From: Pseudomonas multiresinivorans
Lineage (GTDB): Bacteria > Pseudomonadota > Gammaproteobacteria > Pseudomonadales > Pseudomonadaceae
Assembly (NCBI RefSeq): GCF_012971725.1
Contig: NZ_CP048833.1
Coordinates: forward strand, 6,138,001-6,202,000
Length of the DNA: 64,000 nucleotides
Reading direction: 5' to 3'
Shown: one piece after another, positions 16,787 to 26,062 of the stretch
Position numbering within the stretch: the first letter of the stretch is position 1
Layout: each line of letters opens with the position of its first letter
Program-made: the position numbers and the translations under genes
The notes under the pieces: model-generated
The model's database searches: none
Told to the model about the DNA's origin: nothing
What the model saw: only the letters and a program-made list of their open reading frames with translations

Positions 16787-18682
16787 TCAGCCGGCCTTCG
16801 CCAGGCCGGCCCGGTCCAGGCGCTCGGCGATCTCGCCGAGGATGGCTGGATCATCGATGGTCGAAGGCGGCGCGTAGCTTTCGCCGTCGGCGATCTTGCG
16901 CAGCACGGCGCGGAGTATCTTGCCCGAGCGGGTTTTCGGCAGGCGCTTCACCACCACCGCACGCTGGAAGCAGGCCAGTGCGCCGAGGCGCTCGCGCACC
17001 AGCGCCACCAGCTCACGCTGCAGGTTGCCCTCGGTTACCTGTGCGCCGTCCTTGAGCACCACCAGCCCCAGCGGTACATGGCCCTTGAGGTCGTCCTGCA
17101 CGGCGATCACCGCGCACTCGGCAACAGCATCGTGCAGCGCCAGCAGTTCCTCCATCTCGCCGGTAGATAGGCGGTGACCGGAGACGTTAATCACGTCGTC
17201 GGTACGCCCCATGATGTAGACGAAGCCTTCCTCGTCCACGTAGCCACCGTCGCCGGTGTGGTAATAGCCGGGATAGGTCTTCAGGTAGGCCTGGAGGTAG
17301 CGCGGATGATCGTTCCAAAGCGTCTGCGCACAACCGGGAGGCAACGGCAGGGCGATGACGATGGAGCCCTGTTCGTTCGGCCCCAGCAGTCGGCCTTCAT
17401 CGTCCACGACCTTCACGTCGTAACCGGGCACCGCGCGGTTGGTGGAGCCGGCACGCAGGTCGTGATCGCCATGGCCAGTGCAGGGCGCAGTCACCGGCCA
17501 GCCGGTCTCGGTCTGCCACCAGTGGTCGTGCACCGGTTTTCCGGTCAACTCCTCGAGCCAGTGCTGGGTGGTGCTATCGAGCTTCTCGCCGGCCAGGAAC
17601 AGGTGGCGCAGCGAGCTCAGGTCATGGCGCTTGAGCAGCTCGCCCTGCGGGTCTTCCTTGCGGATCGCACGGATCGCCGTGGGCGCGCAGAACAGGCTGT
17701 TGACCTTGTGCTCCTCGATCACCCGCCAGTAGCTGCCGGCGTCCGGCGTGCGTACCGGTTTGCCCTCGTAGAACACCGTGGTGCAGCCGTTCATCAAGGG
17801 GCCGTAGACGATCAGCGAGTGACCGACCACCCAGCCGACGTCGGAAACACCCCACCAGACATCCCCCGGCTGCAGGCCGAAGATGGTCGGCAGCGCATAG
17901 CTCAGCGCCACGGCGTGGCCGCCGTTGTCACGCACGATGCCCTTGGGTTTTCCCGTGGTGCCGGAGGTGTACATGATGTACAGCGGGTCGCCGCTGGCCA
18001 CTTCCACCGGGTCAGCCGGCTGCGCGTGGACCAGGGTCTCGCGCCAGTCAAGGTCTCGACCGGCACGCAGCTCGGCCATCGCCTGCGGACGCTGCAGCAC
18101 CAGCACGTGCGCGGGCTGATGGCTGGCCAGCTCCAGGGCCTTGTCCACCAGCGGCTTGTATTCGATGACCCGCTCGAACTCCAGCCCGCAGGAGGCGGTG
18201 AGCACCAGCTTGGGCTTCGCGTCATCGATACGCAGCGCGAGTTCGTGCGGCGCGAAGCCACCGAATACCACCGAATGCACGGCGCCCAGCCGGGCGCAGG
18301 CCAGCATGGCCATGGCCGCCTGCGGCACCATCGGCATGTAGATGATCACCCCGTCGCCCTTCTCCACGCCGAGCGCGCGCAAGGCGCCGGCCAGGCGTGC
18401 GACTTCGTCGCGCAGCTCCAGGTAGCTGAAGCGCTGCTGGGTCTGGGTGACGGGAGAGTCGTAGATCAGCGCGGCCTGGTGGCCGCGGCCCAGTTCGATC
18501 TGCCGATCGAGGGCGAGGTAGCAGGTGTTCAGGCGGCCATCGGCGAACCAGCGGTGGCTGCCGTCTGGCAGGGCTTGCAGGGTGTCCTGCGGCGCGCGGT
18601 ACCAGGCCACGCGGCCGGCCTGCTCGGCCCAGAAGGCGGAGGGATCCGCGATGGAGCGGTCATGGGACTGCCGGTAGCTCAT
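16787..18682 (-). CDS. prpE: Propionyl-CoA synthetase PrpE (acetyl-CoA synthetase family)
   Basis: This 631-residue AMP-forming acyl-CoA ligase activates propionate (and likely acetate) to its CoA ester. The ATP-binding loop YTSGTTGKPKGI is near residue 240, DVWWGVSDVGWVVGHS and the YHTGDGGY region follow, and the conserved C-terminal lysine is K588 in TRSGKILR. Segments such as IVRDNGGHAVAL and HDHWWQTETGWPV favour PrpE over Acs. The ATG at 18682 is preferred over the upstream GTG because AGAGG is well spaced before it. It supplies substrate to the methylcitrate operon at 54-61 kb, although the two loci are 35 kb apart and no copy of that operon's operator is visible here. Confidence 0.9.
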   Translation of the reverse strand: MSYRQSHDRSIADPSAFWAEQAGRVAWYRAPQDTLQALPDGSHRWFADGRLNTCYLALDRQIELGRGHQAALIYDSPVTQTQQRFSYLELRDEVARLAGALRALGVEKGDGVIIYMPMVPQAAMAMLACARLGAVHSVVFGGFAPHELALRIDDAKPKLVLTASCGLEFERVIEYKPLVDKALELASHQPAHVLVLQRPQAMAELRAGRDLDWRETLVHAQPADPVEVASGDPLYIMYTSGTTGKPKGIVRDNGGHAVALSYALPTIFGLQPGDVWWGVSDVGWVVGHSLIVYGPLMNGCTTVFYEGKPVRTPDAGSYWRVIEEHKVNSLFCAPTAIRAIRKEDPQGELLKRHDLSSLRHLFLAGEKLDSTTQHWLEELTGKPVHDHWWQTETGWPVTAPCTGHGDHDLRAGSTNRAVPGYDVKVVDDEGRLLGPNEQGSIVIALPLPPGCAQTLWNDHPRYLQAYLKTYPGYYHTGDGGYVDEEGFVYIMGRTDDVINVSGHRLSTGEMEELLALHDAVAECAVIAVQDDLKGHVPLGLVVLKDGAQVTEGNLQRELVALVRERLGALACFQRAVVVKRLPKTRSGKILRAVLRKIADGESYAPPSTIDDPAILGEIAERLDRAGLAKAG

Positions 18683-18984
18683 CGTCACTGCCTCTTATTG
18701 TTGTTATCGAGGTCGAACAACGAGTATGGACGGGGATCGCGGCCCCACCATCAACCTTTGGTCGTAGTTCCGCCGTCGCCCTGGTAGCGGATCCGGCGCC
18801 ATTGCTTTTCAGGATTTTTCAGCGAAGCGGCGCGGCGGCGGCCGAGGCTCTCTACAACGGGGCTGGAGGAAGAATCGGGCACCGCGCCACCGCATGTCGG
18901 CGACCACAGGTCGCACCTGCTACCGCCATATGACAGGACTACACTGAGGGTCCCTTTTCACCTGACAGCACAGGGGTGAGCACC

Positions 18985-19161
18985 GTGAACATCCTCGTCC
19001 GTCCGTCCAGCCTCCGCAAAGACCAGCCGTGGGAAGTCTGCCTCGACCAGCAGGCGGTACGCTTCCGCAGCGAGCTCGAAGCGCGAAGTTTCGTCGCTAC
19101 CCTCGAGGCGCGCCTGAAGGCGCCGCACCAGTTGCCCGAACTGGTGCAACGCGCCAGTTGA
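18985..19161 (+). CDS. Small conserved-looking hypothetical protein (58 aa)
   Basis: The protein starts MNILVRPSSLRKDQPWEVCLDQQAVRF. It has a basic N-terminal half and a helical C-terminal half (ELEARSFVATLEARLKAPHQLPEL). No family was recognised. A GTG start at 18985 is favoured by AGGGGTGAG just upstream; a GTG at 18976 is the alternative. Its stop codon directly abuts the stop codon of the convergent exporter gene. The 302 bases before it (back to prpE) contain no other gene and no site that I recognise. Confidence 0.6.
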   Translation: MNILVRPSSLRKDQPWEVCLDQQAVRFRSELEARSFVATLEARLKAPHQLPELVQRAS

Positions 19162-20337
19162 TCAGGCGGCGCGCTCGCTGATCTGCCCGCTCAGCCAGCC
19201 CAGCACCGCGGCCACCAGGCTGCAGGTGGTGATGACGACAGCCATGGGCAGCGCGGTGCCGTCGTGCAGCGCACCGACCAGCGCCGAGGCGCCGGCCGCC
19301 ACCGTGAACTGCAGGCTGCCCATCAGCGCCGAGGCGCTGCCCGCGTGGCGGCCCTGGCTGGCCATGGCGCAGGCCGAGGAGTTGGGCATCAGGAAGCCCA
19401 GGCTGGCAATGGCGCCGAAGAGCGGAATCAGCAACGGCCACAGGTGCTCGGGCCGGAACAGGGTGATCACCAGCAGCGCGGCTCCGCAACCGAAGTACAC
19501 CCACACCGCCCGGCGCAACCAGAACCCCGGCCCGCGATAACGCAGCAGCCGTGCATTGACCTGCGCCATCAGGATGAAGCCGGCGGCATTGCTGCCGAAG
19601 ATCCAGCCATAGTGCTCGGCCGGCACGCCATAGAGTTGGATGAAGATGAAGGGCGAACCGGCGATATAGGAGAACATCCCGGCGATGGCCACCCCGCCGG
19701 TGAGTGCGTAGGTAATGAAGGAACGGTCGCGGAACAGCGCCCGGTACTGCCCCAGCGCTCCCCGCAACGGCGCGCGCGGCCCGGCCGGGATGGTCTCCGG
19801 CAGCCACAGCGCGATGGCGCCGCCAGCGAGGGCGCTGAACAGCGTGAGCGTCAGGAAGATCGATTGCCAGCCGGACAGGCTGAGCAGCAGTCCGCCTCCC
19901 AATGGCGCCAGGATCGGTGCCAGCCCCATTACCAGCATCAGTTGCGAGAAGGCCTTGGCGGCGGCGACCGGGTCGCACAGGTCACGTACCACCGCCCGCG
20001 AGACCACCATCCCCGCGCAGCCTCCCAGTGCCTGGACGAAGCGCGCGCCGATCAGCCATTCCAGACTCGGTGCGACGGCGCAGGCAACGGACGCGAGGGT
20101 AAAGATGCTCACCCCCAGAAGCAGCGGGATGCGCCGGCCGATACGGTCGGCCAGCGGGCCGTAGAGCAATTGGCCGATGGCCAGGCCGGCGAAATAAGCG
20201 GACAGGCTCAGCTGTACATGCTCGACGTCGGTACCGAAAGCCTGCGCCAGTGTGGGGAAACTGGGCAGGTAGAAGTCGATGGCCATGGGCCCGAAGGCGC
20301 TCAGGGCGCCGAGGATCAGCAGGATGCGGAGGTTCAT
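19162..20337 (-). CDS. Bcr/CflA-type drug-resistance transporter (MFS)
   Basis: The 391-residue protein has 12 predicted membrane helices and the signatures of proton-driven multidrug exporters of the Bcr/CflA group: AFGPMAIDFYLPSFPTLAQ in helix 1, motif A-like YGPLADRIGRRIPLLLG after helix 2, and the antiporter motif C-like stretch ARFVQALGGCAGMVVSRAVVRDL. The drug range cannot be deduced. The nearby TetR-controlled RND pair is transcribed on the same strand but 199 bases upstream, so joint transcription is uncertain. Confidence 0.9.
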   Translation of the reverse strand: MNLRILLILGALSAFGPMAIDFYLPSFPTLAQAFGTDVEHVQLSLSAYFAGLAIGQLLYGPLADRIGRRIPLLLGVSIFTLASVACAVAPSLEWLIGARFVQALGGCAGMVVSRAVVRDLCDPVAAAKAFSQLMLVMGLAPILAPLGGGLLLSLSGWQSIFLTLTLFSALAGGAIALWLPETIPAGPRAPLRGALGQYRALFRDRSFITYALTGGVAIAGMFSYIAGSPFIFIQLYGVPAEHYGWIFGSNAAGFILMAQVNARLLRYRGPGFWLRRAVWVYFGCGAALLVITLFRPEHLWPLLIPLFGAIASLGFLMPNSSACAMASQGRHAGSASALMGSLQFTVAAGASALVGALHDGTALPMAVVITTCSLVAAVLGWLSGQISERAA

Positions 20338-20536
20338 GGATCACCTGATCACGCCGGGTCGCCGGATGGCGCTGAACAGCGCGGGCAGTTCGGTGTGGAT
20401 AACGGGTTGGCGCGCACGGATGGCGCAGCGAAGCCATGCATTGTGGCGAGCGCCGGGAAATTAGCAAGCTCCCTAAGCAACTCCCGAAACAAAGGGAGGG
20501 ACAGGCCCGGCTGGCGCAGCCGGACCTGTCGGCACC

Positions 20537-23500
20537 TCAGGCCTCGTGCGCCCCCTCTGCGGCGGGCTTGGCCTTGTTCTTGCGGCCGCTGAGCTTGTCG
20601 GCAGCCGACTCCACCAGCATGTAGAACATCGGGATGAGGAAGGTGGCCAGCAGGGTCGCGGCCAGCATTCCGCCGATCACCCCGGTGCCGATCGAGTGGC
20701 GGCTGGCCGAACCGGCACCGGTGCTGATGGCCAGTGGCACGCAACCGAGGATGAAGGCCAGCGAGGTCATGACGATCGGGCGGAAGCGCAGCTTGGCCGC
20801 CTCCAGTGCCGCTTCCATCGGGCCCATGCCCTGCTCTTCGCGGCACAGCACGGCGAACTCGATGATCAGGATGGCGTTCTTCGCCGCCAGGCCGATCAGG
20901 GTCACCAGGCCGACCTGGAAGTACACGTCGTTGTCCAGACCGCGGATCCAGATCGCCAGGATCGCCCCGAACACCGCGAAGGGCACCGCCGTGACCACCG
21001 CCAGCGGCAGCGTCCAGCGCTCGTATTGCGCCGCCAGGATGAGGAACACCAGGATCAGGCCGAAGATGAACGCGGTACTGCCCGAGCCCTGGGTCGCCAG
21101 CTCCTGGTAGGCCGAACCGATCCACGCCAGGGTGTATTCCTCACCCAGCACCTCGTTAGCTACTTCCTGCATTGCCGCCAGCGACTGGCCGGAGCTGTAG
21201 CCCGGCGCCGGACCGCCGAGCAGCTTGGCGGCGGGGAACACGTTGAAGCGCGCATAGGAGTCGGGGCCCAGGATGCGCTGCACGTTGACCAGGGTGGAGA
21301 GCGGAATCAGGTCGCCGGTGTTGGAGCGCACAAAGACCTGGCTCAGATCGTCCGGCTTGCGGCGGAACTCCGGCTCCGATTCCAGCGTGACCTGCCAGGT
21401 GCGGCCGTACAGGCTGAAGTCGTTGACGTAGTAGCTGCCGAAGGTGGACTGCATGGCGGTGAACACGTCGTTGATCGCCACGCCCAGAGAGCGTGCCTTG
21501 GTGCGGTCCAGGTCGATGTAGTACTGCGGCACGTTGGCGTTGAAGGTCGTGTTGACCCCCGCCAGTTCCGGCCGCTTGGCCGCCGCGGCGAGGAACTTCA
21601 TGGTGACCGCCTCCAACTGCTCGGAGGTGCCACCGCTGCGGTCCTGGATATAGGCCTCGAAACCGCCGGTGGTACTCATGCCGGTGATCGGCGGCGGGTT
21701 GAAGGACATCACCACGCCGTCCTCCTGGCTGGCGCCCATCTTCATGAATTCGCGGGTCAGGTTACGCGCATCCAGTTCCGGCGTGGTCCGCTCCTTCCAG
21801 TCCTTGAGCGGGACGAAGGACACCCCGGCGTTGCTGCGGGTGCCGAAGGTGAGGATGTCGAAGCCGGCGAAGGTCACCACGTCCTGCACGGCCGGGTGCT
21901 TCATCAACTGGTGGGTCACATCGCTGGTGAGCTTCTCGGTCCGCGTCAGCGACGCCGCTGGCGGCAGGAAGTAAGCGTTCAGCACGTAGCCCTGGTCTTC
22001 ATCGGGCACCAGCGAACCGGGCACCCGACCGAACAGGATGATCAGCAGGCCGATCATGCCGGCGAACAGCACCAGCCCCAGAATGGCTCGCTTGAGGAAG
22101 AACTGCACCCCGGCGCCATAGCCGTTGGTGGCGTTCTCGAACATGCGGTTGAACCAGCGGAACGGCGCCGCCGGCTCCTTGTGTTCGGGCTTGAGGATCA
22201 GTGCGCAGAGCGCGGGCGAAAGGGTCAGCGCGACAATGCCGGAGATCACCACCGACACGGCAATGGTGATGGCGAACTGTTTGTACATCTGCCCGGCCAG
22301 CCCGCCGAGGAAGCCGACGGGAATGAAGACCGCGCAGAGCACCAGCACGATGGCGACAATCGGCCCGGTCACCTCTTCCATCGCCTTGATCGCCGCTTCC
22401 TTGGGCCCGAGCTTTTCGGTGCGCATCACCCGCTCGACGTTCTCCAGCACCACGATGGCATCGTCCACCACGATGCCGATTGCCAGCACCATGCCGAACA
22501 ACGACAGCAGGTTGATCGAGAAGCCCATCAGGTACATGCCGGCGAATGTACCCACCAGCGACACCGGGATCGCCAGCACCGGGATCAGGGTTGCGCGGAT
22601 GCTTTGCAGGAATACGAAGACCACGATCATCACCAGGATCAGCGCCTCGATGAAGGTGTGGATCACCTCCTCGATGGAGACCTGCACGAAGATGGTGGTG
22701 TCATAGGGGATCTTGTAGGTAATGCCCTGGGGGAAACGCTTGGCCATGGCGTCCATGTGGTCACGCACGGCCTGGGCGGTGTCGAGCGCGTTGGCGCCTG
22801 GTTGCAGGTAGATGCCGAAAGCGGCGTTCTGCTGGCCGTTGAGCGAGGTCACCAGGGAGTAGTCCTGCGCCCCCAACTCAACCCGCGCCACATCCTTGAG
22901 CAGCAGGCTGGCGCCGGTGGAGTCGCTGCGCAGGATGATGCTCTCGAACTCCTTGGGATCGGTGAACCGCCCCTGGGCGGTCGCCATGTAGGTGAAGTCC
23001 TGCGGTTCCTTCATCGGCTGCTGACCGAAGCTGCCGGCAGCGAACTGCGAGTTCTGCTCGCGAATCGCACTGGCGACGTCCGAAGGCGTCATGTTGTATT
23101 GCGCCAGCTTGTCCGGCCGCAGCCAGATGCGCATGGAGTAGTCCTTGGAGCCGAACTGGCTGACGTCACCCACCCCGGGAATCCGCTTGAGGTCGTCGAT
23201 GACGTTGATCAGCGCATAGTTGCTGATGAAGATCGGGTCACGGGAGTTGTCCGGCGAGAACAGGGTGACCACCTGCAGGATGTCGGAGGACTTCTTCTCC
23301 ACCTGCACGCCCTGCCGGCGCACTTCCTCGGGCAACTTGGCCAGCGCGGCCTGGACCTTGTTGTTGACGTCGATGGTGGCCTGGTCCGGATCGGTGCCGA
23401 CCTCGAAGTACACGGTCAGGCTCATGGCGCCGCTGCTGTCGGAGTTCGACAGCTGGTAGATCATGCCTTCGACGCCGTTGATTTCCTGTTCCAGCGGCGC

Positions 23501-23689
23501 GGCCACGGTTTCCGCGATCACCTGGGAGCTGGCACCGGGATAGGCAGCGGAAACCGACACCTGCGGCGGCACGATTTCCGGGTACTGGGCAATGGGCAGC
23601 GCGCGCATGGCGACGAGGCCCGCCAGCAGGATCACGATGGAAATCACCATCGCGAACACGGGGCGTTCGATGAAGAAGCGCGAGATCAC
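20537..23689 (-). CDS. RND multidrug efflux inner-membrane transporter (HAE-1 family)
   Basis: The 1050-residue protein has the standard HAE-1 layout: 12 membrane helices and two large periplasmic loops. The proton-relay aspartates are present in GIVVDDAIVVLENVERV (about 407-408) and the matching lysine in GLAAKNAILIIEFA near residue 940. It starts with GTG at 23689, with AAGGAG eight bases upstream and overlapping the region after the adaptor stop. It would pair with the adaptor gene immediately upstream. No outer-membrane channel gene follows, so it presumably uses an unlinked OprM-like protein. It resembles the MexB/MexQ-type branch, but the exact orthologue is not resolved. Confidence 0.95.
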   Translation of the reverse strand: MISRFFIERPVFAMVISIVILLAGLVAMRALPIAQYPEIVPPQVSVSAAYPGASSQVIAETVAAPLEQEINGVEGMIYQLSNSDSSGAMSLTVYFEVGTDPDQATIDVNNKVQAALAKLPEEVRRQGVQVEKKSSDILQVVTLFSPDNSRDPIFISNYALINVIDDLKRIPGVGDVSQFGSKDYSMRIWLRPDKLAQYNMTPSDVASAIREQNSQFAAGSFGQQPMKEPQDFTYMATAQGRFTDPKEFESIILRSDSTGASLLLKDVARVELGAQDYSLVTSLNGQQNAAFGIYLQPGANALDTAQAVRDHMDAMAKRFPQGITYKIPYDTTIFVQVSIEEVIHTFIEALILVMIVVFVFLQSIRATLIPVLAIPVSLVGTFAGMYLMGFSINLLSLFGMVLAIGIVVDDAIVVLENVERVMRTEKLGPKEAAIKAMEEVTGPIVAIVLVLCAVFIPVGFLGGLAGQMYKQFAITIAVSVVISGIVALTLSPALCALILKPEHKEPAAPFRWFNRMFENATNGYGAGVQFFLKRAILGLVLFAGMIGLLIILFGRVPGSLVPDEDQGYVLNAYFLPPAASLTRTEKLTSDVTHQLMKHPAVQDVVTFAGFDILTFGTRSNAGVSFVPLKDWKERTTPELDARNLTREFMKMGASQEDGVVMSFNPPPITGMSTTGGFEAYIQDRSGGTSEQLEAVTMKFLAAAAKRPELAGVNTTFNANVPQYYIDLDRTKARSLGVAINDVFTAMQSTFGSYYVNDFSLYGRTWQVTLESEPEFRRKPDDLSQVFVRSNTGDLIPLSTLVNVQRILGPDSYARFNVFPAAKLLGGPAPGYSSGQSLAAMQEVANEVLGEEYTLAWIGSAYQELATQGSGSTAFIFGLILVFLILAAQYERWTLPLAVVTAVPFAVFGAILAIWIRGLDNDVYFQVGLVTLIGLAAKNAILIIEFAVLCREEQGMGPMEAALEAAKLRFRPIVMTSLAFILGCVPLAISTGAGSASRHSIGTGVIGGMLAATLLATFLIPMFYMLVESAADKLSGRKNKAKPAAEGAHEA

Positions 23690-23701
23690 GATGAGCGCTC
23701 C

Positions 23702-24886
23702 TTAAGACTGGGTCTGGGCGGGTTGCGCCGCAGGCTGCTGCGGCGGCGCTTCGCTGGCCTTGACCGGCTGGTCCGGGCGCACCTTCGGAATGCCCTCGAC
23801 GATCACATGGTCGCCGTCATCCACGCCGGCATCGATGATCCAGCGACCGTTCACGGTCTTACTGGTGGTCACCTGGCGCACACGGGCGAAGCCATCCTTG
23901 TCCACCACATAGACGAAGGTGCCGCGTGGTCCCTGGGCGAGGGCGCGCTCCGGCAGAGTGACGGCATTGCTCTGGGTAATGCCGGTAATGCTGATCCGTA
24001 CGAACTGCCCCGGAATGAGCTGGTTCTGCGGATTGGGGACGACTGCCCGGGCATTGACCGTGCCGGTGCCGGTGTTGACGAAGCTGTCCGTGAAGTCGAC
24101 GACCCCATCCACCGGATACTTCGTGCCATCGCCGAATTGCAGCTCGGCGGTGAGCTTTCCGCCCTTGGGCAGGATGTACTTCCCGCTCTTGACCCCATCC
24201 TTCATGAGCGTCGCCTGGGTATCGGGATAGGCGAAATTGACGTAGACCGGGTCGAGCTGCGTGAGCTTGGTCAGCAGGCTGGAGTTCGGATCGTTGGCCG
24301 CCACCAGGCTGCCCTCGGAACGGACCTCCTTGCTCGCCATACCGGAAATCGGCGCGGTCACCGTGGTGTAGTTGAGGTCGATCTGCTTGGCCTGGACGTT
24401 AGCCCGGGCGGCCTCCACGTCGGCCTTGGCCTGTTCGAAATCGGAGGTGTAGCGATCCAGTTCACTTTCGCTGGCGAAGCCTTTGGCCTGGAGTTCACGA
24501 ATCCGCTTGAGGTCACGTTCGGTCTGACGATAGCGCGCCTGGGTCTGCGCCAACGAACCCTTGGCCTGGCCAAGCGCGGCCTGGTAGGGACGCGGGTCGA
24601 TGCGGAACAGCACCTGGCCCTGCTTCACCGGACGGCCCTCTTCATAGGTGCGCTGCTGCAGGATGCCGCTCACCTGGGCACGGACTTCCACTTCACGGAA
24701 GCCGGCCGTTCTCGCCGCATATTCGAACGTCAGCGGTACTGGCGCGCTCTTCGCCACTTCGATGGTCACCGCAGGAGGGGGTGGTGCCGCTGCTGCGGGC
24801 TTGTCGTCCGCCCGCACTCCGCTGGCGAACAGGACTGGCAACCCAACGACAACAAGCGCGACGGGCAAACGGCGGGCAAACGGCAT
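23702..24886 (-). CDS. RND periplasmic adaptor (membrane fusion protein)
   Basis: The 394-residue protein has the MexA/AcrA plan: a signal peptide, the lipoyl half-motif VRAQVSGILQQRTYEEGRPVKQGQVLFRIDPRPY near residue 75, a coiled-coil hairpin (about 105-165), the second lipoyl half (VTAPISGMASKEVRSEGSLV), a beta-barrel and the membrane-proximal domain. The signal peptide ends GVRADDK without a lipobox cysteine, so it is probably a soluble or N-terminally anchored adaptor, unlike lipidated MexA. It ends 12 bases before the transporter start. It is divergent from the TetR gene. Confidence 0.93.
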   Translation of the reverse strand: MPFARRLPVALVVVGLPVLFASGVRADDKPAAAAPPPPAVTIEVAKSAPVPLTFEYAARTAGFREVEVRAQVSGILQQRTYEEGRPVKQGQVLFRIDPRPYQAALGQAKGSLAQTQARYRQTERDLKRIRELQAKGFASESELDRYTSDFEQAKADVEAARANVQAKQIDLNYTTVTAPISGMASKEVRSEGSLVAANDPNSSLLTKLTQLDPVYVNFAYPDTQATLMKDGVKSGKYILPKGGKLTAELQFGDGTKYPVDGVVDFTDSFVNTGTGTVNARAVVPNPQNQLIPGQFVRISITGITQSNAVTLPERALAQGPRGTFVYVVDKDGFARVRQVTTSKTVNGRWIIDAGVDDGDHVIVEGIPKVRPDQPVKASEAPPQQPAAQPAQTQS

Positions 24887-24956
24887 GTAACCTCTCCATG
24901 GAATTGACTGACGGCGGAACTCAAAAGATCGACGATTGCACGACGTTTACCTACGC

Positions 24957-24975
24957 CAGTGTCTGTAAAGCACTG
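24957..24975. promoter_or_regulatory. Candidate TetR operator between the efflux genes and their regulator
   Basis: A dyad CAGTG-N9-CACTG lies in the 155-base divergent region, embedded in an AT-rich stretch with TATAAAAT nearby (24983-24990). The position suits a repressor controlling both directions. Confidence 0.45.
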
Positions 24976-25041
24976 TTAGCGCTATAAAATCAGTAAACTG
25001 CCCGTCACTCAGTGATCCTAGCCTGTATACCAACAAGCGCC

Positions 25042-25674
25042 ATGAGAAGAACTAAAGAAGATTCGGAACGTACACGTCAGACGATTCTTGACTCGGCTGA
25101 GGGCCTTTTTTTCGAGAAAGGCGTCTCAAATACCAGCCTGGAAGAGATCGCTCGCGCCGCCGGAGTCACCCGCGGGGCGGTGTACTGGCATTTCCAGAAC
25201 AAGGCGCATCTGTTCAACGACATGCTCAACCAGGTTCGCCTGCCACCGGAGCAACTCGCCCAGCGGTTGTCCGGCTGCGATGGCCACGACCCGATCGAGT
25301 CGCTTTTCCAGCTCAGCGTGGAGGTCGTCGAGAACCTCGCCCGTGATGCCCAGCGCAGGCGCATCCTGACCATTCTGCTGCAACGCTGCGAATTCACCGA
25401 CGAATTGCGTGACGCCGAAGAGCGCCATAACCATTTCGTGCGCCAGTTCATCGAGCTCTGCGATCAGTTGTTCAGCCGCAACGATTGCCGTGACCGCCTG
25501 ATGCCGGGCGTCACGCCCAAGATCGCCTCGCGAGCGGTGCACGCGATGATCTTCGGCCTGCTCAGCGACTGGCTGCGCGACCCGGAGCTGTTCGATCCGG
25601 TGCAGGAAACCCGGCAGCTGTTCGATGCCGTGTTCCGCGGCCTGGTGCGCGACTGGCACCCCGCCGAGGTCTGA
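25042..25674 (+). CDS. TetR/AcrR-type efflux repressor
   Basis: The 210-residue protein begins RRTKEDSERTRQTILDSAEGLFFEKG. It has the typical helix-turn-helix TSLEEIARAAGVTRGAVYWHFQNK at about 30-55, very like the AcrR/TtgR/MexZ group. The C-terminal ligand domain is helical and variable (HDPIESLFQLSVEVVENL, RILTILLQRCEFTDEL). The start ATG at 25042 gives the family-typical N-terminus. Divergence from the RND adaptor gene makes it the likely local repressor, released by pump substrates; this is inference from family and position. Confidence 0.92.
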   Translation: MRRTKEDSERTRQTILDSAEGLFFEKGVSNTSLEEIARAAGVTRGAVYWHFQNKAHLFNDMLNQVRLPPEQLAQRLSGCDGHDPIESLFQLSVEVVENLARDAQRRRILTILLQRCEFTDELRDAEERHNHFVRQFIELCDQLFSRNDCRDRLMPGVTPKIASRAVHAMIFGLLSDWLRDPELFDPVQETRQLFDAVFRGLVRDWHPAEV

Positions 25675-25710
25675 GGGCCGGCAGGACGCCGGCCCGGAAG
25701 GGATGAGGCG

Positions 25711-25908
25711 TCAGGCGGCCTCGGCCTCGTAGCCTTCTTCGCGGATCGCCGCGAGGATCGCCGGTTCATCCAGGCGGCTGGCCACGCGGACTTCGCCGGC
25801 GCCCAGGTCGACCTGCACGTCCGCCGCAGCGTCCAGCGCCTGCACCGCCTGGGTGATAGCCCTGACGCAGTGACCGCAGCTCATGCCTTTGACAGTGAAG
25901 GTATGCAT
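25711..25908 (-). CDS. copZ: Copper chaperone CopZ (HMA domain)
   Basis: The 65-residue protein is a single heavy-metal-associated domain: MHTFTVKGMSCGHCVRAITQAVQALD with the Cu(I)-binding CxxC at residues 11-14. It would carry cytosolic copper(I) to the CopA ATPase encoded nearby. A textbook CueR operator lies directly upstream on the same strand. It is convergent with the TetR gene. Confidence 0.94.
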   Translation of the reverse strand: MHTFTVKGMSCGHCVRAITQAVQALDAAADVQVDLGAGEVRVASRLDEPAILAAIREEGYEAEAA

Positions 25909-25950
25909 GGATTGTCTCCTCTGATGGGTTGAAGCACTGGATGCAGTCTC

Positions 25951-25973
25951 GACCTTGCCACCGTGGCAAGGTC
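25951..25973 (-). promoter_or_regulatory. CueR operator/promoter of copZ
   Basis: A perfect 11-bp dyad GACCTTGCCAC/GTGGCAAGGTC overlaps the promoter. On the minus strand the -35 TTGACC and the -10-like GAGACT are separated by 19 bp, the long spacer characteristic of MerR-family activation. Confidence 0.9.
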
Positions 25974-26062
25974 AAGCCTCCCTCGTCGATGTCGTCTTGT
26001 ACTTGTCCTACGTCAGGCTCTAAGCCAAGCTGCGGAAAAAGCTGACACATCGGAGAACGCCC

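Noticed and set aside
18683..18984. A PrpR dyad controlling prpE
   Set aside because: No ATTGTCGACAAT or close variant was found in the prpE upstream region.
20546..24907. A plus-strand open frame of about 1450 codons across the RND genes
   Set aside because: It is antisense to two clearly conserved genes, its translation is low-complexity and His/Gly/Gln-rich, and such frames are expected from GC-rich third codon positions.
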